Origin: Mytilus edulis | Taxonomy: Eukaryota > Mollusca > Bivalvia > Mytilida > Mytilidae | Reading direction: 5' to 3' | Assembly (NCBI RefSeq): GCF_963676685.1 | Contig: NC_092354.1 | Coordinates: 35,372,193-35,436,192, forward strand | DNA length: 64,000 nucleotides | Shown here: positions 42,231 through 53,310 of the stretch, in pieces | Layout: each line of letters starts with the position of its first letter | Numbering within the stretch: position 1 is the stretch's first letter | The notes under the pieces: model-generated | The model's input: the letters and a program-made list of their open reading frames with translations, nothing else | Told to the model about the DNA's origin: nothing | Databases searched by the model: none | Position numbers and translations under genes: made by a program

Positions 42231-42363
42231 TCATGCAAATTTGACATTGATTGGAGCAAGATCATTAAATGACTTCCTCTGGAATGCACGGACTCCGCCA
42301 TCCAGTACATCATCCCTATCGACATTTACTATATTCCTTTTTGCATCTATTTTTATAAGGCTC
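42231..42363 (-). CDS. HECT-type ubiquitin-ligase-like exon fragment
   Basis: After acceptor CGACAATATTAAG the minus frame reads SLIKIDAKRNIVNVDRDDVL, then DGGVRAFQRKSFNDLAPINV, KFA and TGA at 42231. This resembles the segment that opens a HECT domain ('I.V.R+.V.D.A.R.F.R..F.....V.F'), best known from G2E3-like genes in fish and invertebrates. The catalytic Cys-containing lobe is not found downstream, so this is a fragment or a pseudogene exon. Recognition is by pattern only. Confidence 0.35.
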
Positions 42364-42690
42364 CTTAATATTGTCGGCAATATAAAAGACTGAAAAATAC
42401 CAGTGAAAATGTGTCCCTTGTACAATGGCTGAGTAGTTTAATTTAAAATTATTGGAATACAGTAAGTGGTTGTATTGTAGATTTACCAAGACGAACTGAG
42501 AACACTTATGATGTCCCCAATGTTAAATAAACACGTGTACAGTAAACAGTTGTTACAAGATGAATTTGAAAAATAACCACACGGTGTAGCATGGTCTAAT
42601 GAAGCTTGAGAAATATTTTCTAAGAAATCCTCGATTTGTAGTTCCTCTTAAGGTAGATCATAAGTAAATGTTTTTTGAGACAGAATTTTC

Positions 42691-43515
42691 TTATAATTTT
42701 CCAAAAAGAAGCACGTATATTTGTAGTAGATGTAGGCAGGAAATAGGGTTTAATCCATTTTTTCCATGGAGACCTGCCCCCATCAGGCTATATAGTGTTC
42801 GTCTAGCGTTTTCTATGTTGCCCTGCATGTGAGTGGACAATGTTTTATTTTTATTCCTGGTGCGTGTTATACCAAGATGTACACAGGTTTCTGGTTGCGG
42901 CAAAATGTTATTTCCCAAACTAAATTGTTGGCAATCTTTGTCTTTGATGTTCATTGAAATGACAGCACATTTCGTCGGCTGAATCCCCCAAGGGTGACTG
43001 GGAATAGAAGTATGGTCACTTGGTCTTCTCCCGACCGGCAGTAAAACGCTTGCCGAAGTGGGGCGTCCGTTTGGCTGTGCGGGATGTATGAAGTTCGCAG
43101 TCACGTTCGGTCAGATTGGGGACGTTAAATCCGATGTCTCGTGTAAAGAGAGTGCCACGCTCTTTGCACGTTAAGAACCCTTGCAACAACTCTTTGAGGG
43201 GTCCGTAGGTGGCCTGTTGCAAGGCAAAATTTCTGTCCCTATCCAATATACCCTTATTTTCCAGTGGCAGTCCAAATTTCCCTGACCATCATCCCAGATG
43301 GCCTATATTGTATCAACCTACCTATTGTATTTATTGTTAACTTGTTCTCGTCCTGAATATGCATGAAATATTTGCCACTGGACGTTAAGCAACCAACAAT
43401 CAATCAATCAATCAATCGTCGGCTGAAGCTTACAATTTTCTTGCTTACTGTAACTTTCTGCAGTATCTAGAAGGATTTGGAGTTCTTCTGGAGTATTAGC
43501 TAGAAGTTACACATC
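42691..43515 (-). pseudogene. LINE reverse-transcriptase fragment split by a family S insertion
   Basis: Right part (43428-43515, minus): LLANTPEELQILLDTAESYS, then KQENCKLQP, preceded by an in-frame TAA. Left part (42691-42971): KCAVISMNIKDKDCQQFSLG, QPETCVHLGITRTRN, and HMQGNIENARRTLYSLMGAG, then LHGKNGLNPISCLHLLQIYV. Removing the 42984-43427 insertion joins them across one copy of the 12-bp target sequence, restoring QP-T-KCAVIS. The order (post-YxDD 'LLAN.PEEL', 'K.K..V.S.N', 'THLGI', 'AR.TLYSL...GLHG.NGLNP') is the RT thumb and connection region of a LINE. It is inactive, being a fragment with a stop. Confidence 0.75.
42972..43427 (+). mobile_element. Family S short retroelement with 12-bp TSD, inside a LINE
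   Basis: The direct repeat TCGTCGGCTGAA flanks the element at 42972-42983 and 43416-43427. The body opens TCCCCCAAGGGTGACTGGGA and ends CCAACAATCAATCAATCAAT. It is almost the same as the copy at 5664-6072, including the GACGTTAAGC tail. The clean TSD and low divergence show that it inserted after the LINE fragment was already present. Confidence 0.9.
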
Positions 43516-43730
43516 AATCAATATGTAAAACTTTTACACTAATTTTGTGTAGCTCAAGCTACAAAGATATTTTTTGCCATGCATCCAATTTCACCTAGAT
43601 AGATGCACACGCCCGATGAAGCTAATTTGTTTAGCGAAATATTGCGTGAATAAAATATTAAATATAACAACTAATTTTATAACACTCATTCACTTTCGTT
43701 ATTTTAAACGAGGTCTTATCTTACCTGTAG
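43516..43730. other. Non-coding stretch
   Basis: AT-rich; no feature recognised. Confidence 0.3.
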
Positions 43731-43864
43731 TGCTCTCCGTTGTACTTGCTGGATTATCTGTTGCAATAGAAGATGAAAATGCTTCTGTCGTTACTGATTC
43801 TAACAAAAGAAATGTAAACAAGAAATTATTTAAACAAGCAAAAATCAATCAATCATTTAATAAA
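43731..43864 (+). CDS. Possible exon between good splice signals
   Basis: Acceptor TTACCTGTAG and donor AATAAA|GTGAGT frame an open stretch: LSVVLAGLSVAIEDENASVV then TDSNKRNVNKKLFKQAKINQ. The first part is hydrophobic and could be a membrane or signal segment; the second is basic. No family recognised. Confidence 0.25.
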
Positions 43865-44225
43865 GTGAGTAAGAACATGTCTTTTGGAGAAAATAACTAT
43901 TCAACAAACAGACATCAGCAAAGTAAGAAGTAATGCAATTGTCCATAAGAGTAATATTTTGGAAGAAAAAGGTAAGGTTTATTTAAAAGTGCCCCCTTTT
44001 ACAACTTAAATGCTTATAACTCCTAAGTCAAATATGGTACAGAGGCTTAGTGAAATTGGTCTTTTCCTCTGTTGTATAGATCATGTAGATATTATACAAT
44101 TTTGTTCAAAATTACCATTTAAATCTGTAATTACATTTATAGCCAAAAATATAGCAGCCTCTTTTCTCTTCTCTGATTGTTGCTTCGTCTCCATCGATAC
44201 GCTCCCTAGCATACTCTGGGTCACC

Positions 44226-44300
44226 TTCATGAAAGGATAGATGATTGTAGTTACGACGTAAGAACACATCCAATATCATCTGCGAAACGGTTATTCAACA
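44226..44300 (-). mobile_element. Penelope-like RT end, short inverted fragment
   Basis: Matches the region encoding the last codons of the Penelope-like RT (ATTGTAGTTACGACGTAAG and CGAAACGGTTATTC) seen at 16040-16090 and 32920-32970. Confidence 0.65.
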
Positions 44301-44320
44301 TAAGCGGATCTGGGGGTTGT

Positions 44321-44577
44321 CTAGGCAAGTCCTGGATCTGCTGATTTGCTATACGGGTTTGATAACCTTTTCCCTTTCCCACTCTTGGCATTGGGTTTGT
44401 CTTTTTTCAATGGTTTGAATGTTGGAGGAAAGAACAGTTTTGGATATCATCCTCATCAGTAGAGTACTCTGTTAGATCCGATACAGGTTTAGGCGTTTTA
44501 TTTAGTGATTGAAACATTTCTACCACTAGAACAGGCTTTGTTTTTGTAGAAAATAATTGGTTTGACTGTTTTGAATT
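44321..44577 (-). pseudogene. Unassigned coding exon with a frameshift
   Basis: After acceptor CAGTTTCCTAG the minus frame reads TKTKPVLVVEMFQSLNKTPK, then VSDLTEYSTDEDDIQNCSF. A one-base shift continues it as FPPTFKPLKKDKPNAKSGKG, then KRLSNPYSKSADPGLA and a stop. It has an acidic half followed by a basic, proline-rich half. It directly abuts the Penelope-like fragment, so it may be the N-terminal part of the same element type; this is not established. Confidence 0.35.
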
Positions 44578-45210
44578 CTAGGAAACTGTTAAAAATCTTT
44601 CGATCGAGGTCATTAAATAAAGAAAGAAAAACACATACTCATCCTACTTTAAATTTGACCTTAATTGTGTAACCATTAACAACTTTAAAAAATAATAAAC
44701 ATTGGATGAAAGGTAAATAAAAATGTTCATAATTCCAGTGCCAAACTCACCCAAGCTTAACCTCCCAGAGGAGACACCAAATCATAATCTTTCAGTTTTT
44801 TTTCTAATATTTATCTGAAGAACTGCTTGTCAATATTGAATAATTATAACTGATGACAATGACTGAAGAGGACGTTTAGACATGGAGAAATAAGTTTTAT
44901 AAATTGAAGAAATTAATTATTTACAAATTGCTTGAAGTCTTTTCCTTGTACTGAATTGGTGTATGTGATTATGTATCTGCATTACTGTTGGGCTTAGTTT
45001 CTTCCGAGATGAAAACTACTAATGTCTGGAACTGATGTTCAGTTGATTTTTTCAACAATTTCTGTAGAAATATTTTTATTTCTCCAAAATACCTGTACTG
45101 GAGTAGGTCTAACGGAATGTCCATTAAAAAAATTAACCAAATAACATGGTATTAAATAGCAGAGCATTATCTCACACATTGTGATAGCATCTCCTTTCTT
45201 TTATTTCTAG
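44578..45210. other. Non-coding stretch
   Basis: AT-rich; no feature recognised. Confidence 0.35.
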
Positions 45211-45719
45211 TATTATTGTAATTACTCAAGTAACTGAAAAGCTGTCTTGTGGTTGTAGCGACTCATCTACAAAAAACAAAAAAAGAATTTCATGGGATAC
45301 TTCTGAACAGTATACTGAAGCCACTGTTGAAATGCTTGATTCTATTGTATCCAAAATATCAAATGTTATGACTGAAGGGAGCGCAACAGAAATCAAGATT
45401 ACTAAACAACGTCATTGAATCATTAGACTCTAACCCGACTGCATAAAGCCTTCAACATTGGTCAAAACAAATATCGCATAACTTTCAGACTGTTTCAAAC
45501 CAAAATACTATAATATATAAAATGTTATTGCTGCTGTGACATTACCAGGGACTTTATTGGGTCCAGAGTATTTGAAAAAAGTTGCCACAACACGGCAAGC
45601 TACCCAAGATGACGAAAGGAAAACAGCAACAGAACAGGCCAAAAAATCAAACTGGACCCACATATGAAAATGACCAAAGATAAGCTGTATTTCGTCACCT
45701 GAAATTGATTTCGAAGTCC
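45211..45719 (+). pseudogene. Long damaged exon, family unknown
   Basis: Acceptor TTTCTTTTATTTCTAG and donor AGTCC|GTAAGT bracket a stretch in which coding sense runs through three frames: LSCGCSDSSTKNKKRISWDT and VEMLDSIVSKISNVMTEGSA; then NNVIESLDSNPTA, a stop, and SLQHWSKQISHNFQTVSNQN; then NVIAAVTLPGTLLGPEYLKK and RQATQDDERKTATEQAKKSN. At least two frameshifts and two stops are needed to link them. Codon-like texture and intact splice signals suggest an old exon. I do not recognise the protein. Confidence 0.4.
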
Positions 45720-45820
45720 GTAAGTAAAGATATATATAAAAAACTGTATGCATAGTTTATTTCAGTTCTTGTTAAATCTTTTATTCATGTACCATAAACA
45801 TACAGAATTGGTTGAACACT

Positions 45821-46300
45821 AAAGAGTAGGTTCAGTAAGACCCCTTTTTGGCCCATAAATATAGCAGTTTTATAAAATTGTGAAAATGTAATCTTTAAGC
45901 CTTATTTTGGAAGGTAAAATGCTTCTACTACATAAATATGACGGTTTCCGTTTAAAACGAAGGTGGCCGCATTCGTGTTCATTAATAATATTGAAATGTA
46001 AGTTGTATTTGATGATAATACAAAACATATATAAAGGTTGAGAATGAACACGGATGCGGCCACTTCCATTTTTGACAAAACCATCTACAGAGAGACGTTT
46101 TTGGCATATTTGATAGATTTTTCATTAAGCAGAGCGTTTTTAATGACTAATTCAGCTAAAATCTTTCACATTAAATAATTGAAATAGACACTTTTAAAAG
46201 TGTTTAAGAGGCAATGCCAGAGAAAACCAGGCAGAAATTAGAAATTTTGTTCAACAACCTTTTTGAGATAAATGTGTTTTTGTATTGTATCCACCTTGTT
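45821..46300 (+). repeat. Family D repeat, left member of an inverted pair
   Basis: AAAGAGTAGGTTCAGTAAGA and TTTAAGAGGCAATGCCAGAG correspond, in reverse complement, to the segment at 52435-52580. An insertion at about 45870-46190, including the hairpin at 45960-46065, separates the two matching parts. Confidence 0.6.
45960..46065. repeat. Inverted repeat with 23-24-bp arms
   Basis: GTGGCCGCATTCGTGTTCAT (within 45960-45983) and AATGAACACGGATGCGGCCA (within 46043-46065) are inverted copies with one or two mismatches around a 59-bp AT-rich spacer. It is MITE-like, or a source of a structured transcript. Confidence 0.75.
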
Positions 46301-46931
46301 TTGTTGGGAAATGACATTTTTAAAAGTCATATTGGGTTATTATGTATAAAAAAATGAATTTGATTTTTCACTAAATTTGACTGCTTATATAGGGAAATAG
46401 GGGTATTAATTTCTCAACAAAAACAGCCTACAATATAACAATTGATATATATTCTAAAAGATGACCACGAATACAGCAGGAAATGATAATAACATCTCTG
46501 GTATCTGTTGATATGTAAATGTTCTAATGCAGTAAACTGTCAGGAAACAGCAGTTTATTTTCGACTTTTTGGTGTTTAGACATACCAAAAGTGATGCTCT
46601 TCAATTTAAAAACCGATAAAGGTAATGTTTTGACAGTAAAATGAACTTCTGTTGTATGTTTTTATACATAATTGAACATTTTGATAACATTTAATAAAAC
46701 TACATAATTTTGTGGTGTTGGGAAACTTATTTCCCTCACCAGGAGATTGTTACATAATGTACAGGTGATCACTTCCAGACAGAGGCAGTTACAAATTCTG
46801 TACGAGAATGAGGATCATTTATAAGACTGAAATTATTGTATTATTTGCTGGAAATGTGGAATATGAGGAATTTAAAGCCATCCGTGAGTAGTTTTTGATG
46901 ATTCAGCTGGACAAATGCTGGAAATCATACA
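46301..46931. other. No confident gene
   Basis: AT-rich. A small open stretch after an AG at about 46763 (FQTEAVTNSVRE) is too short to call. Confidence 0.3.
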
Positions 46932-47069
46932 GTTTTCTCCCACCTTAAAACAGTACATGGTATATCATGGACACCAAAAGCAAAGAAAGATCTAAATGCC
47001 ATAATTTTGGGCATCTTGAAAACTGGAAAGGCGTATCACTTTGAAGCAGATGATAGTTATAGTGCATAA
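46932..47069 (+). CDS. Possible terminal exon, unassigned
   Basis: From an AG (CATACAG) the frame reads HLKTVHGISWTPKAKKDLNA, then ILGILKTGKAYHFEADDSYS and a stop. The texture is protein-like, but there is no known family and no promoter; it may be linked to the damaged exon at 45211. Confidence 0.25.
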   Translation, partial: VFSHLKTVHGISWTPKAKKDLNAIILGILKTGKAYHFEADDSYSA

Positions 47070-47475
47070 AAGAATTCTTTGCGACAGTTATACCAGTTGG
47101 AACAGGTAAAAGTTTAAATTATGGAAGTTTAAAATTACTTCTCGGATAAATCATGTGGCCTGTTCAATAATTTTAATAAATCCCCCCTCTCCCCCATATT
47201 TTTAGTTACAATGTGAAATTATTCTCTGCAAATGTATGATCTGTGCTGAAAGCAATTTTATACAATTTTAGTCATCATGTTCAAGCATTATTTGAATAGG
47301 ATAATAATTTAAAATAAAAAAAAATAAAACTATCAGACTCAAAAGTTACAAAAAAAAAGAAGATTTGGTTATGATCATGATGATTGCCAATGAGAAAATC
47401 ACATGTGCAACTATCCTCCATATACACAACAGACCATACATGTCTGTCACCTTATTTATTATGCTTATCATTATA

Positions 47476-47565
47476 AATATGTACATGTCAGTAATGTATG
47501 TTCATGTGCCAAAATGAATGTACATGTCAGTAATGTATGTTCATGTGCCAAAATGAATGTACATG
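47476..47565 (+). repeat. 39-bp tandem duplication
   Basis: TACATGTCAGTAATGTATGT plus a following 19 bases occur twice in a row without change. Confidence 0.9.
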
Positions 47566-47624
47566 TAAGCAAAATGCAACTACAAATGAATACATTTGCA
47601 TGTACATGTATAATAGATAAATGT

Positions 47625-47697
47625 ATAAAAAGATGTGGTATGAGTGTCAATGATACAACTCTCCATCCAAGTCACAATTTATAAAAGTAAAGACAAT
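47625..47697 (+). repeat. Family C fragment
   Basis: AAAGATGTGGTATGAGTGTC and CAACTCTCCATCCAAGTCAC match the family consensus. Confidence 0.65.
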
Positions 47698-49212
47698 CCT
47701 ACAGTTATCAGGATAGTCATATATATGTTTATGTCAGATATACATGTAAACAGTAAGCTTAATTAGTTAAAAATCAGGAAGGTCAAATTTAAATTTTCTG
47801 TAATTTTGATTGCTACATATACAGTGTACCTATATTTTATGACATATGAAAGACACACATATATTGAAAAGTGGTTATCATGCTTGCATATATATTTATT
47901 TATAAAAATAAAACTTGTATATCAAATCTTAAGATAATTAGATTCTTAATCCATTATTTAGATGGGATCTTTTGGGACCGCAATACCTTTGTTTCATAAA
48001 TTTGTTGTTTATTGTCCTTCGTGTCCTTAGAAACTAAATCTAGACATATGATTTATACATGATACAATTGCAAGGATTTCAAACTTTTAACATTTAGTTC
48101 AAAACTGAAATAAAATTTAAAAAATAGCTCATTTTGAGATCTTGTCATTATAATTTAGATACATTTGTACATGTACATGTGTGATCCTGAAGCGCATAGC
48201 ACATAAGGTTAATTTGACTCAAATATATCAAGTAAACTTGTTTAGTAATAAGTTAATCACAATTTACCGTTCTGCTTTAAAGTGTTCATTTAGATCATTT
48301 CATACATTAACCTGTCCATTTAAAAATAGAATTATAAATCATACTAAAAGTCTTGTAACTTTGAATGTTTTAATGTAGTAAGATGCTAACAGCTCATTAT
48401 ATATTTTCCACTGGTTCTTAAGATAAGAAAATAACTAATTTGATTTTAAATACAATTTTCCAAATTCAATTCAAAGAATAATTGATCACCTTATAATCTG
48501 TTATTTCTTCAAACAGATAAACGATACATCAGATGACAGACTTACATATAGAGGAGCCTATAGCTATAATTAGAGAAATGGATCAACTTGATTTTGAAGT
48601 TAACCTACTGCATTAATATGAAAATTCAAAAGTGAGTACCAGTATCTCTTAAAGTACATTTTTTACATGTTTATCTTTATTTAGATGTACCGTATAAGAT
48701 AAAGTATGTGAAATCTTAAATCCTGTAAATATACTAGACATTACATCAGTACATAATGTAAATCAGAATAAGAATGCATAACAAATGAATTGTTAAACAT
48801 TTTAAGATGATCAGTGTCAGCTTAATTTAAGAACAAATTAAAACACAGATGTCACACACATAAAAATTAATGAGACCAAGTATTTATTTTCCAGATATGC
48901 AAGAAGGGTTTTAATCTCTCACTACAAATGTATATGAAGTCCTGAATGTGAAATCTTCTAACAAATTATATTCAACTTCAAATATGTGTACTTGAATACA
49001 TGTATATAATATTAAAACTCATCTTATTTAATATAATTAATTTAAAACATTTTCAAGCAAAAAACTGATGTATAAATGTATACATACATGTATGTAGCTT
49101 GACTATTCCTTCATTTTTTTCAGGTGACTGAGATTAAAGAAAAACACACATGAAACTGTAACCAGTTTGGGAGACTCAAAGTGACCAACAAAACATTTCA
49201 ATACCTATTAAG
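47698..49212. other. No recognised gene
   Basis: AT-rich. One frame near 48535-48616 (MTDLHIEEPIAIIREMDQLD) follows an AG and ends at TAA, but it is short and unsupported. Confidence 0.35.
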
Positions 49213-50132
49213 TTTTTTAGCTCACCTGGCCCAAAGGGCCAAGTGAGCTTTTCTCATCACTTGGCGTCCGTCGTCGTCCGTCGTCTGTAAACTTTTACAA
49301 AAATCTTCTCCTCTGAAACTATTGGGCCAAATTTAACCAAACTAAGCCACAATCATCATTGGGGTATCTAGTTTAAAAATTGTGTCCTATGACCCGTCAT
49401 ATCAACCAAGATGGCCGCAATGGCTAAAAATAGAACATAGGGGTAAAATGCAGTTTTTGGCTTATAACTCAAAAACCAAAGCATTTAGATCAAATCTGAC
49501 AAGGGTAAAATTGTTTATCAGGTCAAGATCTATCTGCTCTAAAATTTTCAGATGAATCAGACAACACGTTGTTAGGTTGCTGCCCCTGAATTGGTAATTT
49601 TAAGGAAATTTTGCTGTTTTTGGTTATTTTCCTGAATATTATTATAGATAGAGATAAACTGTAAACAGCTAAAATGTTCAGCAAAGTAAAATCTACAAAT
49701 AAGTCAACATGACCAAAATGGTCAATGGACCCCCTAAGGAGTTATTGCCCTTTATAGTCAATTTTTAACCATTTTTCATAAATCATGGTAATCTTTTAGA
49801 AAAATCTTCTCCTCTGAAACTACTGGGTCAAATAAAACCAAACTTGGCCACAATCATTATTGGAGTATTTTGTTTAAAAATTGTGTCCGGTGACCCGGCG
49901 TACCAATTTTCGTAAAATTTGTAAATTTTCACTAACATTCTCCTCTGCAGCTATTGGGCCAAGTTCATTATAGATAGAGATAATTGTAAGCAGCAAGAAT
50001 GTTTAGAAAATTAAGATCTACAGACACATCCCCATCACCAAAACACAATTTTGTCATAAATCCATCTGTGTCCTTTGTTTAAAATTCACACAGACCAAGG
50101 TGAGCGACACAGGCTCTTTGGAGCCTCTAGTT
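49213..50132 (-). repeat. Family A, full inverted copy
   Basis: Carries both hairpin ends (AGCTCACCTGGCCCAAAGGG and the AGGCTC/GAGCCT stem) and the GACGCC-type microsatellite. At 920 bp it is shorter than the 1.3-kb copy at 2921 because part of the tandem core is missing. Confidence 0.9.
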
Positions 50133-50980
50133 ATGTATATGTTTGACTTTTGGTAATATTTTGGAAGTTACTTCAGTAATTGAGAGACTTCAATATTGAA
50201 AATGACAATTTTGATAGAGGACAATTTTAAGAATATCAACTTAGTTGTTTATGGATCTTTATCTTTTAAAATATAACTGGGTGTCTGAAAGAATATTTCA
50301 AATTTTTTTGAAACTATTTAGATATTTATCATGTTTCATGTGTTTATAGGCAAATATTTATACATGTCATTTATGTTAAGCAAGGGTTTATATGAATTTC
50401 TAAAAAGATGTATATGTGTTGATAAAATAAGTTCCAAATTATTACAGAGAAACAGAAAATGGGATCAATTTATATTAAAACAAATCTGTTAAAAGGAAAT
50501 GATAAGTCAAAAAATGTATTTTTTTTTAAATAATTGTGTTAACATTTCTGTGCTATTTAGAAATATGTACACCAAAAAAAAATAAACTTTAATATAAGTA
50601 TCAATGTAGTATGCCCTTGTTTTTTTTGTTTTGTGCAGTACATATATTTGAATCTTGATCAAAATTTATGGATTGAATTAATAAACAGAATAAACTAATT
50701 GTTATGTTGACACTGTAGCTAAGTATATGTCACATTTAATCAGGCCAAGTTATCCGTCTTATTAACAAAGGAGATTTGATATGATTGCCAATTTCACGGC
50801 TACATGTACCTATCATAGTTCTCTTTAGGCCATAATCATTGTGACGTATGGTAAAAATTGTCTGTTGTCATATTCTGACTTTTATACAAACCAAGTGATG
50901 AAGATAAACGGTGCTTCTATTTCCAAAGGTTTTGAAGAAACTGCTATGGAACACAATAAAAATCAGAAGATGTAGTATAA
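50133..50980. other. Non-coding stretch
   Basis: AT-rich; no exon or RNA gene recognised. Confidence 0.4.
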
Positions 50981-51102
50981 CAGTGGCGGATCCAGAAATT
51001 TTCATAAGAGGGGGTCCACCGACTGACCTAAGGGGGGGCCGCTCCAGTCACGCTTCAGTGATTCCCTTTATAAGCCCCCTGCCCCCCCTAAATCCGCCTC
51101 TG
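50981..51102. mobile_element. Family M MITE-like element, best-preserved copy
   Basis: 122 bp from CAGTGGCGGATCCAGAAATT to AAATCCGCCTCTG. The ends are inverted with one mismatch in the first 11 bases. No convincing TSD. Confidence 0.75.
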
Positions 51103-51104
51103 CA

Positions 51105-51195
51105 TTATTGTAATCAGACAACTCTCCATTAGGAGACCATACAATGTAAAAGTTTATAGTAATAGGTTCAGCCTTCAATAAAGAACTAAACCACT
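51105..51195 (+). repeat. Family C fragment
   Basis: AGACAACTCTCCATTAGGAG and CAGCCTTCAATAAAGA match other family C copies. Confidence 0.55.
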
Positions 51196-51316
51196 CTGCA
51201 TATCATATTTGATTTTGCAAAAACCAAGAGCATGCTTATTTGTAGATTTTGTCACTATCAATTATATATGTGCATGTACTAATGTATTCATGTTGTGTCC
51301 GTCCTTGATTTGAAAT

Positions 51317-51335
51317 CCCCCCCCCCCCCCCCCCC
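51317..51335 (+). repeat. C19 homopolymer
   Basis: Nineteen consecutive C followed by AAAG. Confidence 0.9.
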
Positions 51336-51499
51336 AAAGTTAAGAATATATAAGGTTGAGAAATGAGGATCTAATCATTTATTATTTTCGACCGCAAACA
51401 ATTTTTTGGAATGTATAATGGTATGATGTCGTCATTGTTGTTGTCTGAAGACACATTTGGTTTCGGGACAATAACTTTAGTTTAAATTAATGGATTTTT

Positions 51500-52330
51500 A
51501 TGAAATTTTGTTATAAGGTTCACATGCCAAAGCATACTTTTCTCAATATTACAATTTTCCTTATTTTTTGAATTTTTTACTGAATTGTTTGAAAAAGAGT
51601 AAAAAAGATACCAAAAATTGTACTTTCAATATTTTTTTAAACCAACTTAGTACTAGACTTCCATATCAGTAGTTAAGCCATAAGTGTTGTTTTCCTCTGG
51701 TGATGGATAATTGAAAACGGTCAAAAAACGGCTTTTCTCAAATTTTCTCAATTTTCCCTATTTTAGCATTTTTTTACCTTATTTCTTGAAAAAATCAAAA
51801 AGATACCAAAAATTTTATTCTCATTATTTTTTACACCAACATAGTACTAGACTTCCATATAGATAGGTAAGTCATAAAGGCTGTTTTTCTTCAATGATGG
51901 ATCATTGAAAACGGTTAGAAACTGGTAATTCCCAATTTTCCTTATTTTAGCATTTTTTTACCTTACTTTTTGAAAAAAATCAAAAAGATACCAAAAATTT
52001 TATTTTCATTATTTTTTACACCAACATAGTTCTAAACTTCCATATAGGTAGTTTAGTCATAAGGGCTGTTTTTCTCCAATGATGGATCATTGAAAACGAT
52101 TAGAAACTGGCATTTCTCAATTTTCCTTATTTTAGCATTTTTTTACCTTATTTTTTGAAAAAAATCAAAAAGATACCAAAAATTTTATTTTCATAATTTT
52201 TTACACCAACATAGTACTAGACTTCCATATAGGTAGTTTAGTCATAATTGCTATTTTTCTCCTATGATTGATCATTGAAAACGGTTAGAAACTGGCTTTT
52301 CCCCCATACATTTCAATGAAAATTCGCAGT
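51500..52330. repeat. 185-bp tandem repeat, four diverged copies
   Basis: The landmark AGATACCAAAAATT occurs at 51606, 51801, 51986 and 52171 (spacing 195, 185, 185), each followed by ACTTCCATAT and GATCATTGAAAACG. The array adjoins family D. Confidence 0.85.
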
Positions 52331-52434
52331 TTGAGCGCTTATATTGAATTTCATAAAAAAAAAAGTCAAATTCACAAAAAAATTAAAAAAATTTATATAT
52401 TCCCGGTCAGTATGTTATACTGAAAGGGTAAAAT

Positions 52435-52580
52435 ATATTTTTGACCAAATTAATTTTTTTTAGTTGAACAGTCCTGCCTGGTGCTCTCTGACATTGCCTC
52501 TTAAAAAGTGTCCCAAAACTTTCGTTAAATGAACCTGAAATTTGAGGCCAAAATCAGCCCTAACCGGACCTACTCTTTTA
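52435..52580 (-). repeat. Family D repeat, right member of an inverted pair
   Basis: The reverse complement gives AAAGAGTAGGTCCGGTTAGG and TTTAAGAGGCAATGTCAGAG, matching 45821-46300. Confidence 0.6.
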
Positions 52581-52797
52581 TTATTTGATTTATAAAAGCG
52601 TCAAGACTTTCAACTTTACTGGCCTTATTCATTTTTTTAAATTTTTACATGGTAGAAAAGGAAATTTTAAATCAGCCCTTAAACTACAGAAACGGCATGT
52701 GTCATACTGGTGACATCGTCCTGGTCATACAAATCATGTGATCTATATTGTTTTTCGGTCCAGTCCAATATTTTACAATACAGACTGGCAATGAATT

Positions 52798-52834
52798 CTG
52801 AATTACATGTAAACATATTGTGCATGTAATTCAG
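52798..52834. repeat. Perfect 12-bp-arm hairpin
   Basis: CTGAATTACATG (52798-52809) and CATGTAATTCAG (52823-52834) are perfect inverted copies around a 13-base loop, 64 bp before the CACTG-ended element. Confidence 0.85.
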
Positions 52835-52897
52835 TATTCTTTACCAGTCCGTATTGGAAATATTGACCCTATATTCACATCATTGCCAGTCCGTATT

Positions 52898-53310
52898 CAC
52901 TGGGGTAAAGCTGATGACCGTAACTGCATTCACGGTCATCCCAAGATGTCGGATGAAAAATTAGGTCAGTTTCTGTATTGTCTGTTAAAGTGTTTCTATA
53001 TCATTTTCTTTACAAATCATACATTGAAACGATGTAAATTTATAAAAGAATCACTCGAAAATCACTAATTACTTCCGAGAAATGTGCATGAAACGGGAAA
53101 TTCGATTTGAAAAAATCGTTAAGATGACCGTAAATCATAATCAAAATATTTTCAAGATGACCGTAACATAAAACAAGGATGACCGTGATTGGTAAAAAGA
53201 TGACCGTAACTTGTAAAGGATGACCGTAATTTGTAAAGACTGACTGTAATTTATATAGGACGACCGTAACTTTTATAAGATGACCATCAATTCTAAGAAA
53301 TATCCGTATT
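52898..53310 (+). repeat. Left terminal inverted repeat with GATGACCGTAA iterons
   Basis: The outer 270 bp are almost identical to the right arm. The inner part differs mainly in the number and spacing of GATGACCGTAA iterons, between about 53120 and 53290. Confidence 0.9.

Noticed and set aside
43016..43246. Minus-strand frame with apparent protein texture, also seen at 5831, 15090 and 27701-28013
   Set aside because: All lie within copies of the short retroelement family S and shift frame between copies.
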